From NCBI GenBank assembly GCA_934047225.1, contig OW204000.1:12170001-12234000 (forward strand): a stretch of 64,000 bases of DNA, in the 5' to 3' direction. The position numbers were made by a program, and so were the translations under genes. Origin of the DNA: Ypsolopha sequella (taxonomy: Eukaryota; Arthropoda; Insecta; Lepidoptera; Ypsolophidae). Shown here piece by piece: positions 32,853 to 42,302 of the stretch (the stretch's first letter is position 1; the number at the start of each line of letters is the position of its first letter). The notes under the pieces were generated by a model that was not told the origin of the DNA, did not search any database, and worked only from the letters and a program-made list of their open reading frames with translations.

Positions 32853-33851
32853 TTTAGTTTTTTTAATAAACTTTTATATTATAATATTTATAAGCAATCA
32901 CTTGTGTAAATTTTATGTTAAAACTAAATGTGTCTCTTAAAGATTTTAAAACTCATTGTTACCATAGACTTTCATAATATATAAAAAATAAAACAAAATT
33001 GATATGCTAAATTTTCTTCTTTTATCTCAATTTTAGGTTTCATTTCAACCATAGATTTAGGATGGTTTCAACCAGTTTCAACAGACACGTTGTTTTTCTC
33101 TAAACAAACCATATAAATTTACACGTGCGCCGCCGACTTGTATGTACAATGCGTACATTGCGTAAAACAAGAAATCTGCATTCTTTTAACCAGGCACTAA
33201 GTAGTGACAATTAGGTTATTTTCCCACACAAGCAAGCTGAATGCTTACAACGTTGTTGGACCTACTACACCCGTTGCGTCGCTTCGTTTTGTGACACACT
33301 TGCAACAGTAACATCAAAGACAATTAATAACTTACGTTTTTTATTTACATTTACAAAACAAACGTTTCTAGACAAATGTTCATTGATAACTAATTGGGCA
33401 ACACAATTTGTCGGGCAGAATTAAATAACGCAATAGAACAAAATTGTTGTTAGTTCAATTGCTCTTGTATTACAATGGTAAATTGAACATTGTGCAAGTG
33501 TGTGTAATTTTGGCGTGTATGTTTATTCTCACAATAGTCTGACTCGTTTGTCGTACAATTTTACAGGCGGCGACCTTAGAAGGAGTATAAAGTAGGTAGC
33601 AAAGACACTACATCATGATCATTGATGATAATAATGTATAATGTATACAATTTTATTTTAATACCTTTATGAAATTAAAATCGAAATACACTATTTTAAG
33701 GATTTAATATCAAAAGACTAAAAAAAATCATTTGTGGCGAGACTACCGGTGGACTGCCTCATATTTTAAATAACTTTTGTTTTGAACTATAATTATTTGA
33801 AATTTTTATTTATTTTTTATTTTTCATATTATTCGGAATTTTATCGTTTTC
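32853..33851. other. No recognisable feature
   Basis: AT-rich, nothing supported. Confidence 0.45.
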
Positions 33852-33990
33852 AACACTAATCAAAGTCTTCTTGTACGAGTTCCACTATTTTCAGCTGATT
33901 CAGCCCGACGATGTCAAATAGACGAAACTAGTCGCAATAATTAAAGAAATAAAATAGTGGAACTCGTACAAGAAGACTTTGATTAGTGTT
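33852..33990 (+). mobile_element. Penelope-like terminal repeat pair with ribozyme-like core
   Basis: Arms AACACTAATCAAAGTCTTCT..CCACTATTTT (33,852-33,891) and the inverse (33,950-33,990) surround CCCGACGATGTCAAATAGAC then GAAACTAGTCGC. The GTC/GAC stem, GAAAC and CTAGTC resemble a short type I hammerhead with the U4 position mutated (CCGACGA for CUGANGA). Confidence 0.5.
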
Positions 33991-34719
33991 AGAATGAAGT
34001 TCCATCAAGGAGTCACACCTTACAGAATAAATTATTTATCGTTTTCGTTAAATAGGCGTGCTGCGGATAGTAGTAAAATACTAATATAATTCTTTAAAGT
34101 GTAAGTAATACGAATACTCTCGACGTGCGAGTTCGCACTTGACGGATTTTTAATACCAGCTGTGGTCCACTTTCTCACAAAAAATGAGATTATACCGCAA
34201 GTGTCAACAGAGTTTTTACAGTTTTTACAAATGACAAAATTTACGTTACGAATATCGCACCGCTACGCCGCCGCGCGCCGCCTGCACGCAAATCATTCGA
34301 AAAGGAGGTCAAACGTACAGCATTAGTAGCACAAACGATAACCAGTAAATAGGTATTTGGCTAACAATTAGTTTGTACGGAGGTGCGAACGAGGGCAGGT
34401 TCCCACATAAGAACCTCTCGCTCGTATTTGTCCTACAAATATTTGACAGGTTTGGGTCGAGTGGGAATGTGTATGATATACCTACTCTTGAACTCTTGAT
34501 GGAGTTTTTATTTTTATTTGTTTGTTTATTTGAGACAACAAAATAAAAGTTAGAACGTTCGAGAAGAAGTTCGTGCCCAACAAAAGCTACCGATGATTCA
34601 ATAAATAATAATTAAGGAGTGATGTCACTGTACCCCCTTTTTATTATCTTAATATTCCCACTAACTTAATTATTTTGTAATTGGCAATTATTTAAAAAAA
34701 ATACGTAAAGAGGCAAACT
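33991..34719. other. No recognisable feature
   Basis: Contains a CpG-rich patch at 34,255-34,290 (CGCCGCGCGCCGCC). No gene seen. Confidence 0.45.
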
Positions 34720-34723
34720 TTAA

Positions 34724-35150
34724 GGTGACTCCGTCGGAAAAATTAGCAACTTGATTCGTGGTGGTTGAAAATTCGAAAAAAACCATAGTTCTTATCAGCT
34801 CTCATTGCAACATGGCTGTTACGTCGCTGTAGCTGATAAGTGCAAAAATAGTGTGTTTTTAATTAATTTTATCTAAAATAAAATGAGTTTCGAAGAACTG
34901 AGAAAACCATATAATTTTTTCTAAAAGCTTTTAAGTTTTTACACTGTTTCGATAAAAACTGCAGCAGTTATATTGTTACAAGTTGGAAAAAATCGAGAAA
35001 TAAGGGTAAACTTAGAATTTTCTTGCTTTACATTAAAATAACACCACATCACTATTTGTATGATGTAGATTATTAATGTATTTTTCCTCCAATAAAAAAT
35101 GCTATAGTTACCGTATAAAATAGTTACAAAGTTACTCAGTTCAAGGTCGT
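34724..35150 (+). mobile_element. TTAA-flanked repeat (family B), copy 2
   Basis: After TTAA at 34,720-34,723 it starts GGTGACTCCGTCGGAAAAAT and ends CAGTTCAAGGTCG, matching 3,059-3,533 inverted. Non-coding. Confidence 0.65.
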
Positions 35151-35155
35151 TTGTA

Positions 35156-35400
35156 ACAAAATATTGAGAAATAATTATAACGGCCTAAATAACCTTAGCT
35201 AAGACAACTTTTAACAATAGTTTGCTATATGCATAAACATATTTTTATGATATTACAATAGCTATAAAACAATTGTCTTTTCCATACTTGTGATACCAAC
35301 CGTAAATTCATAAAATAATCTAATATCACGCTTATGGAAAATCCATTTATTTTGAAGCTACCATAATATCACAAAAAAAATGTTCATGCATATACAATTC
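35156..35400 (+). repeat. Dispersed repeat E, copy 2
   Basis: Matches 22,205-22,430 and directly abuts the TTAA of the Kolobok-like element; a third, inverted piece (39,827-39,890) lies directly on the other side of that element. Confidence 0.7.
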
Positions 35401-35907
35401 TTAAGGCGCTGTCAATTCATGATCTCGGTATAAAAGGCTTTTTTTAAAGCAGTATATCTATAAAACGATGGCATATTTCTGACTTTAAAAAATAACATGA
35501 CATTTTCAAGACCTTTAAGCAGTGACTGCCGCAACCCAAAACACAATTAAAAAAACTTCGTAACATTAAAAAAAAATTCAAACATACCTCTAAACTCACA
35601 TTTCAAAGCAGTGTATCTCCTTAATGGAAATTATAATTCACATGAAAAATATTCCATAAAATTTTAAATTTTAAACCACGTCGACTGCCGGTTTTATTTT
35701 CATCGAATAATAAATATAAAATTTTTTACGAATTTCTTCAGTATTTACGAGATGCGCTTGCATGATTTTACCGCCACCCGTACCGCGCCAGTGTTGATCT
35801 GAGCGTAACGGAAGACGGACCTGTGTCGCTTCTCTCCGATTCTCTCGGCGATTTACGATCATATTGTCAGTGCAAATATTCGACAAAAGTTTGAACTTGT
35901 CGCAGAT

Positions 35908-38530
35908 ATGGGAAATAAACGGAACAGTGGGAAAAGATGGAAATCTAAACATCGGAAGCAGAAACTCCAGAATCTGAAAAATATAGCAAGACGACGGTAG
36001 GTATATAAATTACAGATTTTAGTGGTCCAAGTATCTATAACAATACCTAAGATATTATGTACGATTTATTATTTTAGATTAGAAAACAAGCAAACTGCTA
36101 CTCAAGAAATTGATCATACTGCGCATGGATTGGATGTCGAGTGAGTACCGTAGTGCTAGCATTGCTATCGATATTAGATATATTTGAGAGATAAAATCGA
36201 TAATTTCTAAAAGACAGCCCTTACTGTAAATAAATAAGAGTCATGTTTATCACTTCAGTATAATGTTGTCTATATCAATCAAAGTCACAATATAAATGTT
36301 ACGAGTATATTAGTTTGTACTGTATCATTACAACTTTTTTGTGTTTTAGGGTGACAACGTTGTTTTAGAAAACGTTACAGAATTTTTTTCAAGCTCACAG
36401 CGAATAATAGGTAAGTTCAATGCAATAAGATTTTATCTCGTCATTTTACTAATCATAAAATATACGACAAATTATGTTGTGCCCGTCCCGGATAAATGTC
36501 GTAAGCGACAAAATGAAGAATTTCGCTTTACCTGTCACGACGTAATACCGCATCTTAGTATTTGATAGCTAAATTGTATCGTCTCAAACACAACCAAATT
36601 ATCGTAAAGTGGATATATGGTTGGATATTGAATACACTGTGTAGATCATGGCTTTTATAGTACACACCAAGTAATGTCACTTACGTCAGTTTTCTATTTT
36701 GTTGCTTATGTTATGACATTCTTCTAGGAAAATGACGAATCGTGTTCCTATTACTTTCATTAAGCGATTAAGAATTATTATTTGATTATATAGTAAACAC
36801 CAAGTAATGTCACTTACGTTAATTTTCTATTTTGTTGCTTGTGTTATGGCATTTTTCTAGAAAAATAACGAATCGTGTTCCTATTACTTTTATTAAACGA
36901 TTTAGAATTATTATTTGATTATATAGTATACACCAAGTAATGTCACTCACGTTAATTTTCTATTTTGTTGCTTATGTTACGACATTTTTCTAGAAAAATA
37001 ACGAATCGTGTTCCTATTACTTTTATTAAACGATTAAGAATTATTATTTGATTATATAGTATACACCAAGTAATGTCGCTCACGTTAATTTTCTATTTTG
37101 TTGCTTATGTTACTACATTTTTCTAGAAAAATAACAAATCGTGTTCCTATTACTTTTATTAAACGATTAAGAATTAATATTTGATTATATAGAAAACACC
37201 AATTAATGTCGCTTACGTAAATTTTCTATTTTATTGCTTATGTTATGACATTTTTCTAGAAAAATAACGAATCGTGTTCCTATTACTTTTATTAAACGAT
37301 TAAGAATTATTATTTGATTATATAGTATACACCAAGTAATGTCGCTCACGTTAATTTTCTATTTTGTTGCTTATGTTACGACATTTTTCTAGAAAAATAA
37401 CGAATCGTGTTCCTATTACTTTTATTAAAGGATTGAGAATTAATATTTGATTATATAGAAAACACCAAGTAATGTCGCTTACGTAAATTTTCTATTTTGT
37501 TGCTTATGTTATGACATTTTTCTAGAAAAATAACGAATCGTGTTCCTATTACTTTTATTAAACGATTAAGAATTATTATTTGATTATAATGTAATAATTT
37601 GGAAACAAAGATTGTTCTTATTCGATAATTAATTATTTTCATTTTTTAACATTAGCTTTGTTGTTTGTTACTTTTGTTGTAGTTCAATGGAGATTGAAAT
37701 AGGTGATACCATAGCTGGTACCATAGCCTGGTAAGTACAGAAAATGTAGATGCCAATGTTGCTGCAACAGCTGGAATAATTTCATCTGGGTTCGGTTATT
37801 CACAATTTGAAGAAATTATCTCTTCTTTAGATGTAACTGCATTATCGGAGAGATATTATTCTAAAATTGAAGATAAAGTATTCGACAAATGGAAGGAGAG
37901 TGCTGTGGATGAAAACGAAACGAGAACGGGACGCTGCCATAGCTAAGGGAAGATTGAAAAACGGAATTCCAATGATAGATGTGTATGCTGACCGATGTTG
38001 AAGTGCCAGATCCTACGGTAACAATTACAAGGCTCTGTCAGGAGCCACGGTAATTATAGGCAGGAGATTTGGAGAAGTTTTATTGATTAATTGGCATGGA
38101 AGCTGAAATGATTTGCGAGGGATTTACACAATCCATGGCTATGTACAACCTCATATATGGGAGGCTTGTTACCGATGGAGATTCAGCGACAAACTCCAAA
38201 ACATTGGCCAGTAACTCATACCCAAACCACACGGTGGAAAAAATTGAATGCCGTAACCTTATCCTTAGAAATATTATGTGCAAAAAATTACGAGTGACCG
38301 GGAAAGATATTAAATACCCTCTACGCAAAGTGATTGTGTCTTTAATCAAACAACATGAGCCTCAAAAGTCTACCTGACCTGTACAAGCAATACAAAGTTT
38401 GCAAGATATTCAAAATTCAGTTTTACACGCGTTCGAAGACCATCGTAATTGCTTAGATTATTACTGCAGTAAAGAGAAAGTTCTTTCAAACGCAATGGAA
38501 ATAACCAATTCCACGCTTTGGTGTATTACC
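35908..38530 (+). pseudogene. Mutator/Kolobok-like transposase, multi-exon, inactivated
   Basis: A first exon (35,908-35,996) encodes a basic start, MGNKRNSGKRWKSKHRKQ, and ends at GTAGGT; a second (36,078-36,140) lies between TTTTAG and GTGAGT. After a long intron, 37,741-38,530 encodes the conserved body: ATAGIISSGFGYSQFEEI, then AIAKGRLKNGIPMIDVYADR, SARSYGNNYKALSGATVIIG, MEAEMICEGF, DGDSAT, TVEKIECRNLILRN and FEDHRNCLDYYC. The order matches the insect proteins annotated as Mutator-like transposase domain: ADG.W.KRSY, ALSG, DGDS and VEKIEC. Disabling lesions include a frame shift near 37,925, a TGA where the Trp after ADRC should be, a TGA after NWHGS with loss of the cysteine-rich segment, and a stop near 38,377. 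Exon borders upstream are tentative. Confidence 0.8.
36655..37587 (+). repeat. Seven tandem 133-bp repeats inside the transposase intron
   Basis: The word GTCRCTYACGT starts at 36,676, 36,809, 36,942, 37,075, 37,208, 37,341 and 37,474, exactly 133 bases apart each time. Each unit also has ATTTTCTATTTTGTTGCTT and CGAATCGTGTTCCTATTAC. Units differ by point changes but no indels. Confidence 0.95.
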
Positions 38531-38690
38531 TGACACTGACTGTATTACCTCGTATATTAATGATAAATTAATTAATGAAAAATGATAAAATTTGTCAAGT
38601 TTTGACTGCAGATGTAAAGTAAAAGTTATAAATTATTACAATGATAAAATTACGTTACAATGATAACGTAAATAATCGAAACTATGATAG

Positions 38691-38890
38691 AAATAAATTT
38701 CTATGTTTGAAGACTGGGCGATTTATCCATCGCAAGGAGATATAAATTAACATTATATCATTGCAGTATAGAAATGCAGAAAGAAAAGTAAATCTGGATG
38801 TGAGGAGCTCTCCCGGTTCAGAGTTCCTGACATCCAGATTTACTTTTCTGTCTGCGTTTCTATACTGCAATGATATAATGTTAATAATGT
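38691..38890. mobile_element. Foldback element with tRNA-like core, copy 2
   Basis: Arms 38,749-38,812 and 38,813-38,882 match those of 31,531-31,785. The central T-arm is mostly deleted, leaving CTCTCCCGGTTCAG. It sits in the 3' part of the Kolobok-like element, so it is the younger insertion. Confidence 0.8.
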
Positions 38891-39826
38891 TTTTTTAAAA
38901 CGCAATTGCTTTTTTTAAGGTAAGTTATAAATATACATATACACCATAAAAATTGCAATATTTAGTTTAGTGAATGTGATATTATTTAAATAAAAGGCGT
39001 GCTGACGATAGTTTTTTAGTGTTGGATACGATACTTTTTGAGTTATTGACAGCTTACGTCAAAAAGTTTTTAATTGCCATAACTTTTTTATTTGGAATAA
39101 AAATTTTGTAATAAGTGCATAAGATTCGTTTTCGATTGTTACATCGATTAGGATAAAAAAGTTTTATTCAAAATTTTGTCGCTTACGATGTTCTTCTCCG
39201 AAGGGGATACATAATCAGTTGTTATTTTGTCGCTTACGACAATATGTGTGTTTGTGTAAAGACAAGAATGTCATGATATGATAATAAACTTATATGATTT
39301 CTGTCGTTTTTTATTTTCTGGTATTATGTACCGTTGAATCACATTGCAGTAGAAAAAATAATTTTTTTGCTCAAATTTGTTTTCAGTACGAATTGGTTCA
39401 GTCAGTTGAGTTGATTTCTATAGAAAAGTAAAAAAAAAATCGCAAATATAAAACAATTTTCTTTGGTAGTGATAGATACATTATGGATACGGAATCACTC
39501 CCCGAGTTTTTTATAGCTTGGTTTGTATACAATCTATATATACTTCTATATTTATATACAATACTTACATTTTTCTAGAAATTTCAAGCGAAGATAATAG
39601 AGTATTCTACTAGCATTCTGTTGCTTTATTGATTTTCGATAACTTTAGAATAGACTTCCAGCACGATCGTGCCTACTGCCATTTTACGATTTGAAATTAG
39701 TCTGGTAATGCGTAAAGCGCGCGAAAATAAAATATAAGTGACGGGCGCGGCGGGGTTGCGCCGAGCGTGTCTGGTGAGAAGTGAGGAGAGCAAAACTCTG
39801 GATTTCGCAATCTGACAGCACCTTAA

Positions 39827-39890
39827 ATAGTCTTAGCTAAAAATTGTATTTTGGCCGTTATAATTATTTATTAATATTTTGTTTAATAAA
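39827..39890 (-). repeat. Dispersed repeat E, fragment
   Basis: Inverted match to 35,156-35,210 (TAGTCTTAGCTA, GGCCGTTATAATTATTTATT). Confidence 0.65.
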
Positions 39891-40460
39891 AAGTTCTATA
39901 TATAATCGAAATTACTAGTTTCGAAAATCGAACTTTCTGGACCCCATTGCAATTGCAACGCAGCAACTAACCGAAAAAAAGAGACGCCAAAATAAATCTT
40001 TCAAAAAAGAAGTAACTTGGCGCCTTGGCGGGATAAAATTAATGAACGAATAATAAATTGATATAATAAGAAAGACCGAACTTAAGCCGGAAGGCAAGCA
40101 CACATAAGTTACTTAACTTTAATTTCTATCTCAGAACAACACGCTCTTAACTTGTTACGGCATTTCAATACTTATGCAACCCATTGTGCTTCGTACTGGG
40201 ATCTGTTTTGCTTCGATCATATCTAAAAACTTTCTCTGAGATATTGGTAATTGATTGTGAGTTTCTTAAATTTTCACAAACGTTACGTAATGGCAATAAT
40301 ACAATTAACCGCCCCTGTATGACTTAGAAGATAATATCAGATTCTATACCCGTTTTAGTACTAACTACTAACTCTACTAAGTCACTTGGTACTCAGGTAC
40401 ACCGTTTTGAACGAAATAGCATGATCGCGAGTATCGCACGCGCCGGAGCACCCCGCGGAG
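39891..40460. other. No recognisable feature
   Basis: A 62-codon minus-strand frame has no motif; nothing else. Confidence 0.45.
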
Positions 40461-40560
40461 CCTGATGAAGGTCACTCTTAAGTTGACCGAAACATCGAGC
40501 ATTTCTCTTAAAAATTGAACTGAGTCTTAGCTGTAATATGTATTTCGTTATGAAAGGATA
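40461..40560 (+). ncRNA. Hammerhead-like motif with downstream Penelope-type repeat
   Basis: CTGATGA, A, GGTCA, loop CTCTTAAG, TTGACC, GAAA, CATC, GAG. It has the full CTGATGA core and a clear stem II. The following GAGTCTTAGCTGTAATATG is shared with 2,770-2,805. Stem I is not evident. Works as the uninterrupted reference for the split copy at 2,732. Confidence 0.55.
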
Positions 40561-40741
40561 ACTATCTGCAAAAAGTGGCTGTAAAACTCTTTGATTGTTT
40601 AGTTGACATCCAGAACACCTGATGTGTCACCCCTTAGGGAATACTGTCTTGAGTATTTGTTTACCTACAGGTGTATTGTATCCCTAATATTTTACTATTT
40701 TAAACAGGTTATAATATATTAATAAAAAAGTATTAATCCGT

Positions 40742-40785
40742 TTCGAGGTATATTTCGGCCCACTTTGGGGCCGACATCAGTCGAA
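40742..40785 (-). ncRNA. Hammerhead-like motif (left arm)
   Basis: Minus strand: TTCGA, CTGATG, TC, GGCCC, loop, GGGCC, GAAA, TATACC, TCGAA. Stem I is TTCGA/TCGAA, where the 4.3-kb copy has TCCAA/TTGGA: a compensatory change. Confidence 0.5.
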
Positions 40786-40960
40786 TGAGTGAAAAATTTG
40801 AATAGTGAATGACATTAAGTAAAAGTATATATATATTTAACCTTATGACTAACCTGATTACTACCTATATAGTTAATACAGTTTAGAATTATGTGTCAAT
40901 TAGTCATGAGGTTATATATATTTTTACTTCATGTCATTCACTATTCAAATTTTTCACTCA

Positions 40961-41003
40961 TTCGACTGATGTCGGCCCCAAGTGGGCTGAAATATATCTC
41001 GAA
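40961..41003 (+). ncRNA. Hammerhead-like motif (right arm)
   Basis: Plus strand: TTCGA, CTGATG, TC, GGCCC, CAAGT, GGGCT, GAAA, TATATC, TCGAA. One G-T wobble in stem II. Confidence 0.5.
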
Positions 41004-41049
41004 ACGGATTAATACTTTTTTATTTATATATTATAATCTATTTAAAACA

Positions 41050-41351
41050 ATAAAGGCCAAAAAAGGCTTAAAAATATTATTTAGTCAGTTTTTTTAATGT
41101 TTCACTAATATTTTCCAAGATTGCAGCTATGTTAGGTAGTAGCATGCACGTGATACACGGAGCATAGCATAGCATATAACCATAAAGAAATGATTTTATA
41201 AAGCATTTTCAGTCATGGCCAAATATAGCTACCTCGGTCGATGGCCAAAGAACAGCAGACATTTGTAGGCGTTCCATTCAAAGTTCGTCTATAAGAAGAC
41301 ATTGATATTGACCGAAGCGAGGTTATACTGCCTTACATGTTCTTATCGACC
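41050..41351. other. No recognisable feature
   Basis: Contains AGCATAGCATAGCATA near 41,160. Nothing else seen. Confidence 0.45.
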
Positions 41352-42129
41352 TTAAGGGTCGGTATAATGTCAGATGCACAATTTCAAATGAGCATAAAAC
41401 ATTGTGTAACTTGGTCAATCGGTTTAATAAAAATAATATAGATAATATACTATAGGGCTGATATTCGTGCAGAAGCAAAAACGCAAAAGCTTTAAGTTCG
41501 CTCGATAGAAAAAAATTACGAAGTTACCTCTATATTTCATATTTTTCGAGTGTTAAAGGACCTTTCTTAAAACAGTTTGCCTTGAAATTTGTATTAAAAA
41601 TAAGAAAACAAATGACCCCGTATAATTGCATGGGGATTTTGAATAATTCTGTTTCGTTTTCATTTAATTTAACATCTAAGAATTGGCGCTTACGTCGATT
41701 TATTCTGAGACAAGGCGGCGACAAGATATCTCGGTCGCACGTGCTTTGTGTTCCATGCTTTGTTTCGTCACTCACCCGTCGGTCAGTTGTGATCGCTCCG
41801 TTGAGACGGGAGGGCTACGTTTTTGCGCTCTCGACGTCCCAGTTTCGTAATTTAAATAAATCTCGTAATTTGAAACATGGGAAATAAATGCAACCAATGT
41901 AAAAAATGGAATAAAAATGTTTTACGAGTGAAAATAAAGCAGTGGATGAAAGTAATGCAAAGGTACGCCATTACTTAACAAAATAAGTAGATAGGTCATG
42001 TTTTATTAAAGATGTTGAACTAAAGGTTGTCTCAATGGACTAATGACATCGAATTTCGATGACTAATGAATATCGCAATGTTTTTCGTCTGAGGTATTCT
42101 TTTTAGCTTACAATTTAATATCACAATAA

Positions 42130-42230
42130 ATATGGTTGATGGATGTGGAAGAGGCGAAAGAGTTGTGTCTGGATCGTAGCAGATGGAAATCTGTAGTCTC
42201 TGCCTACCCCTCTGGGAGACTAACAAAACC
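42130..42230 (+). mobile_element. Captured tail resembling a LINE ORF2 C terminus
   Basis: Reads EEAKELCLDRSRWKSVVSAY PSGR then runs on into the satellite in this frame, or ends at TAA in the adjacent frame. The D-R-x-x-W pattern and the GTTGATGGATGTGG lead resemble ORF2 ends of lepidopteran LINEs. Also present in the other arm (48,787-48,890) and, with a 27-bp gap, at 59,935-59,998. Confidence 0.5.
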
Positions 42231-42302
42231 TTATCTCACCATCACCATCGCCATCGCTATCGCGATCACGATCGCGATCGTGATCGTGGTCGTGATCGTG
42301 GT

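Larger units (their letters stand above)
35405..39822 (+). mobile_element. Kolobok-like DNA transposon, 4.4 kb, decayed
   Basis: Flanked by TTAA at 35,401-35,404 and 39,823-39,826 with terminal repeats GGCGCTGTCA and TGACAGCACC (one mismatch). It contains a decayed, intron-bearing transposase gene on the plus strand, a 133-bp tandem array and a later tRNA-core foldback insertion. TTAA duplications plus this type of transposase point to the Kolobok superfamily. Confidence 0.75.
40703..41049. mobile_element. Foldback element with two outward hammerhead-like motifs
   Basis: Left arm 40,703-40,870 and right arm 40,885-41,049 are inverted copies (AGTATTAATCCGTTTCGAGG / CTCGAAACGGATTAATACTT). The design is the same as the 1.1-kb palindrome at 4,249-5,350: a motif in each arm facing outward, but with different arm sequence. 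Confidence 0.8.

Noticed and set aside
36655..37587. CRISPR-like array
   Set aside because: The 133-bp units are contiguous repeats with no unique spacers, in a eukaryotic transposon.
41530..41887. 101-codon and 81-codon frames present in both satellite elements
   Set aside because: All five differences between copies in the 101-codon frame change the residue, and frames on both strands are equally kept; no sign of selection for coding.
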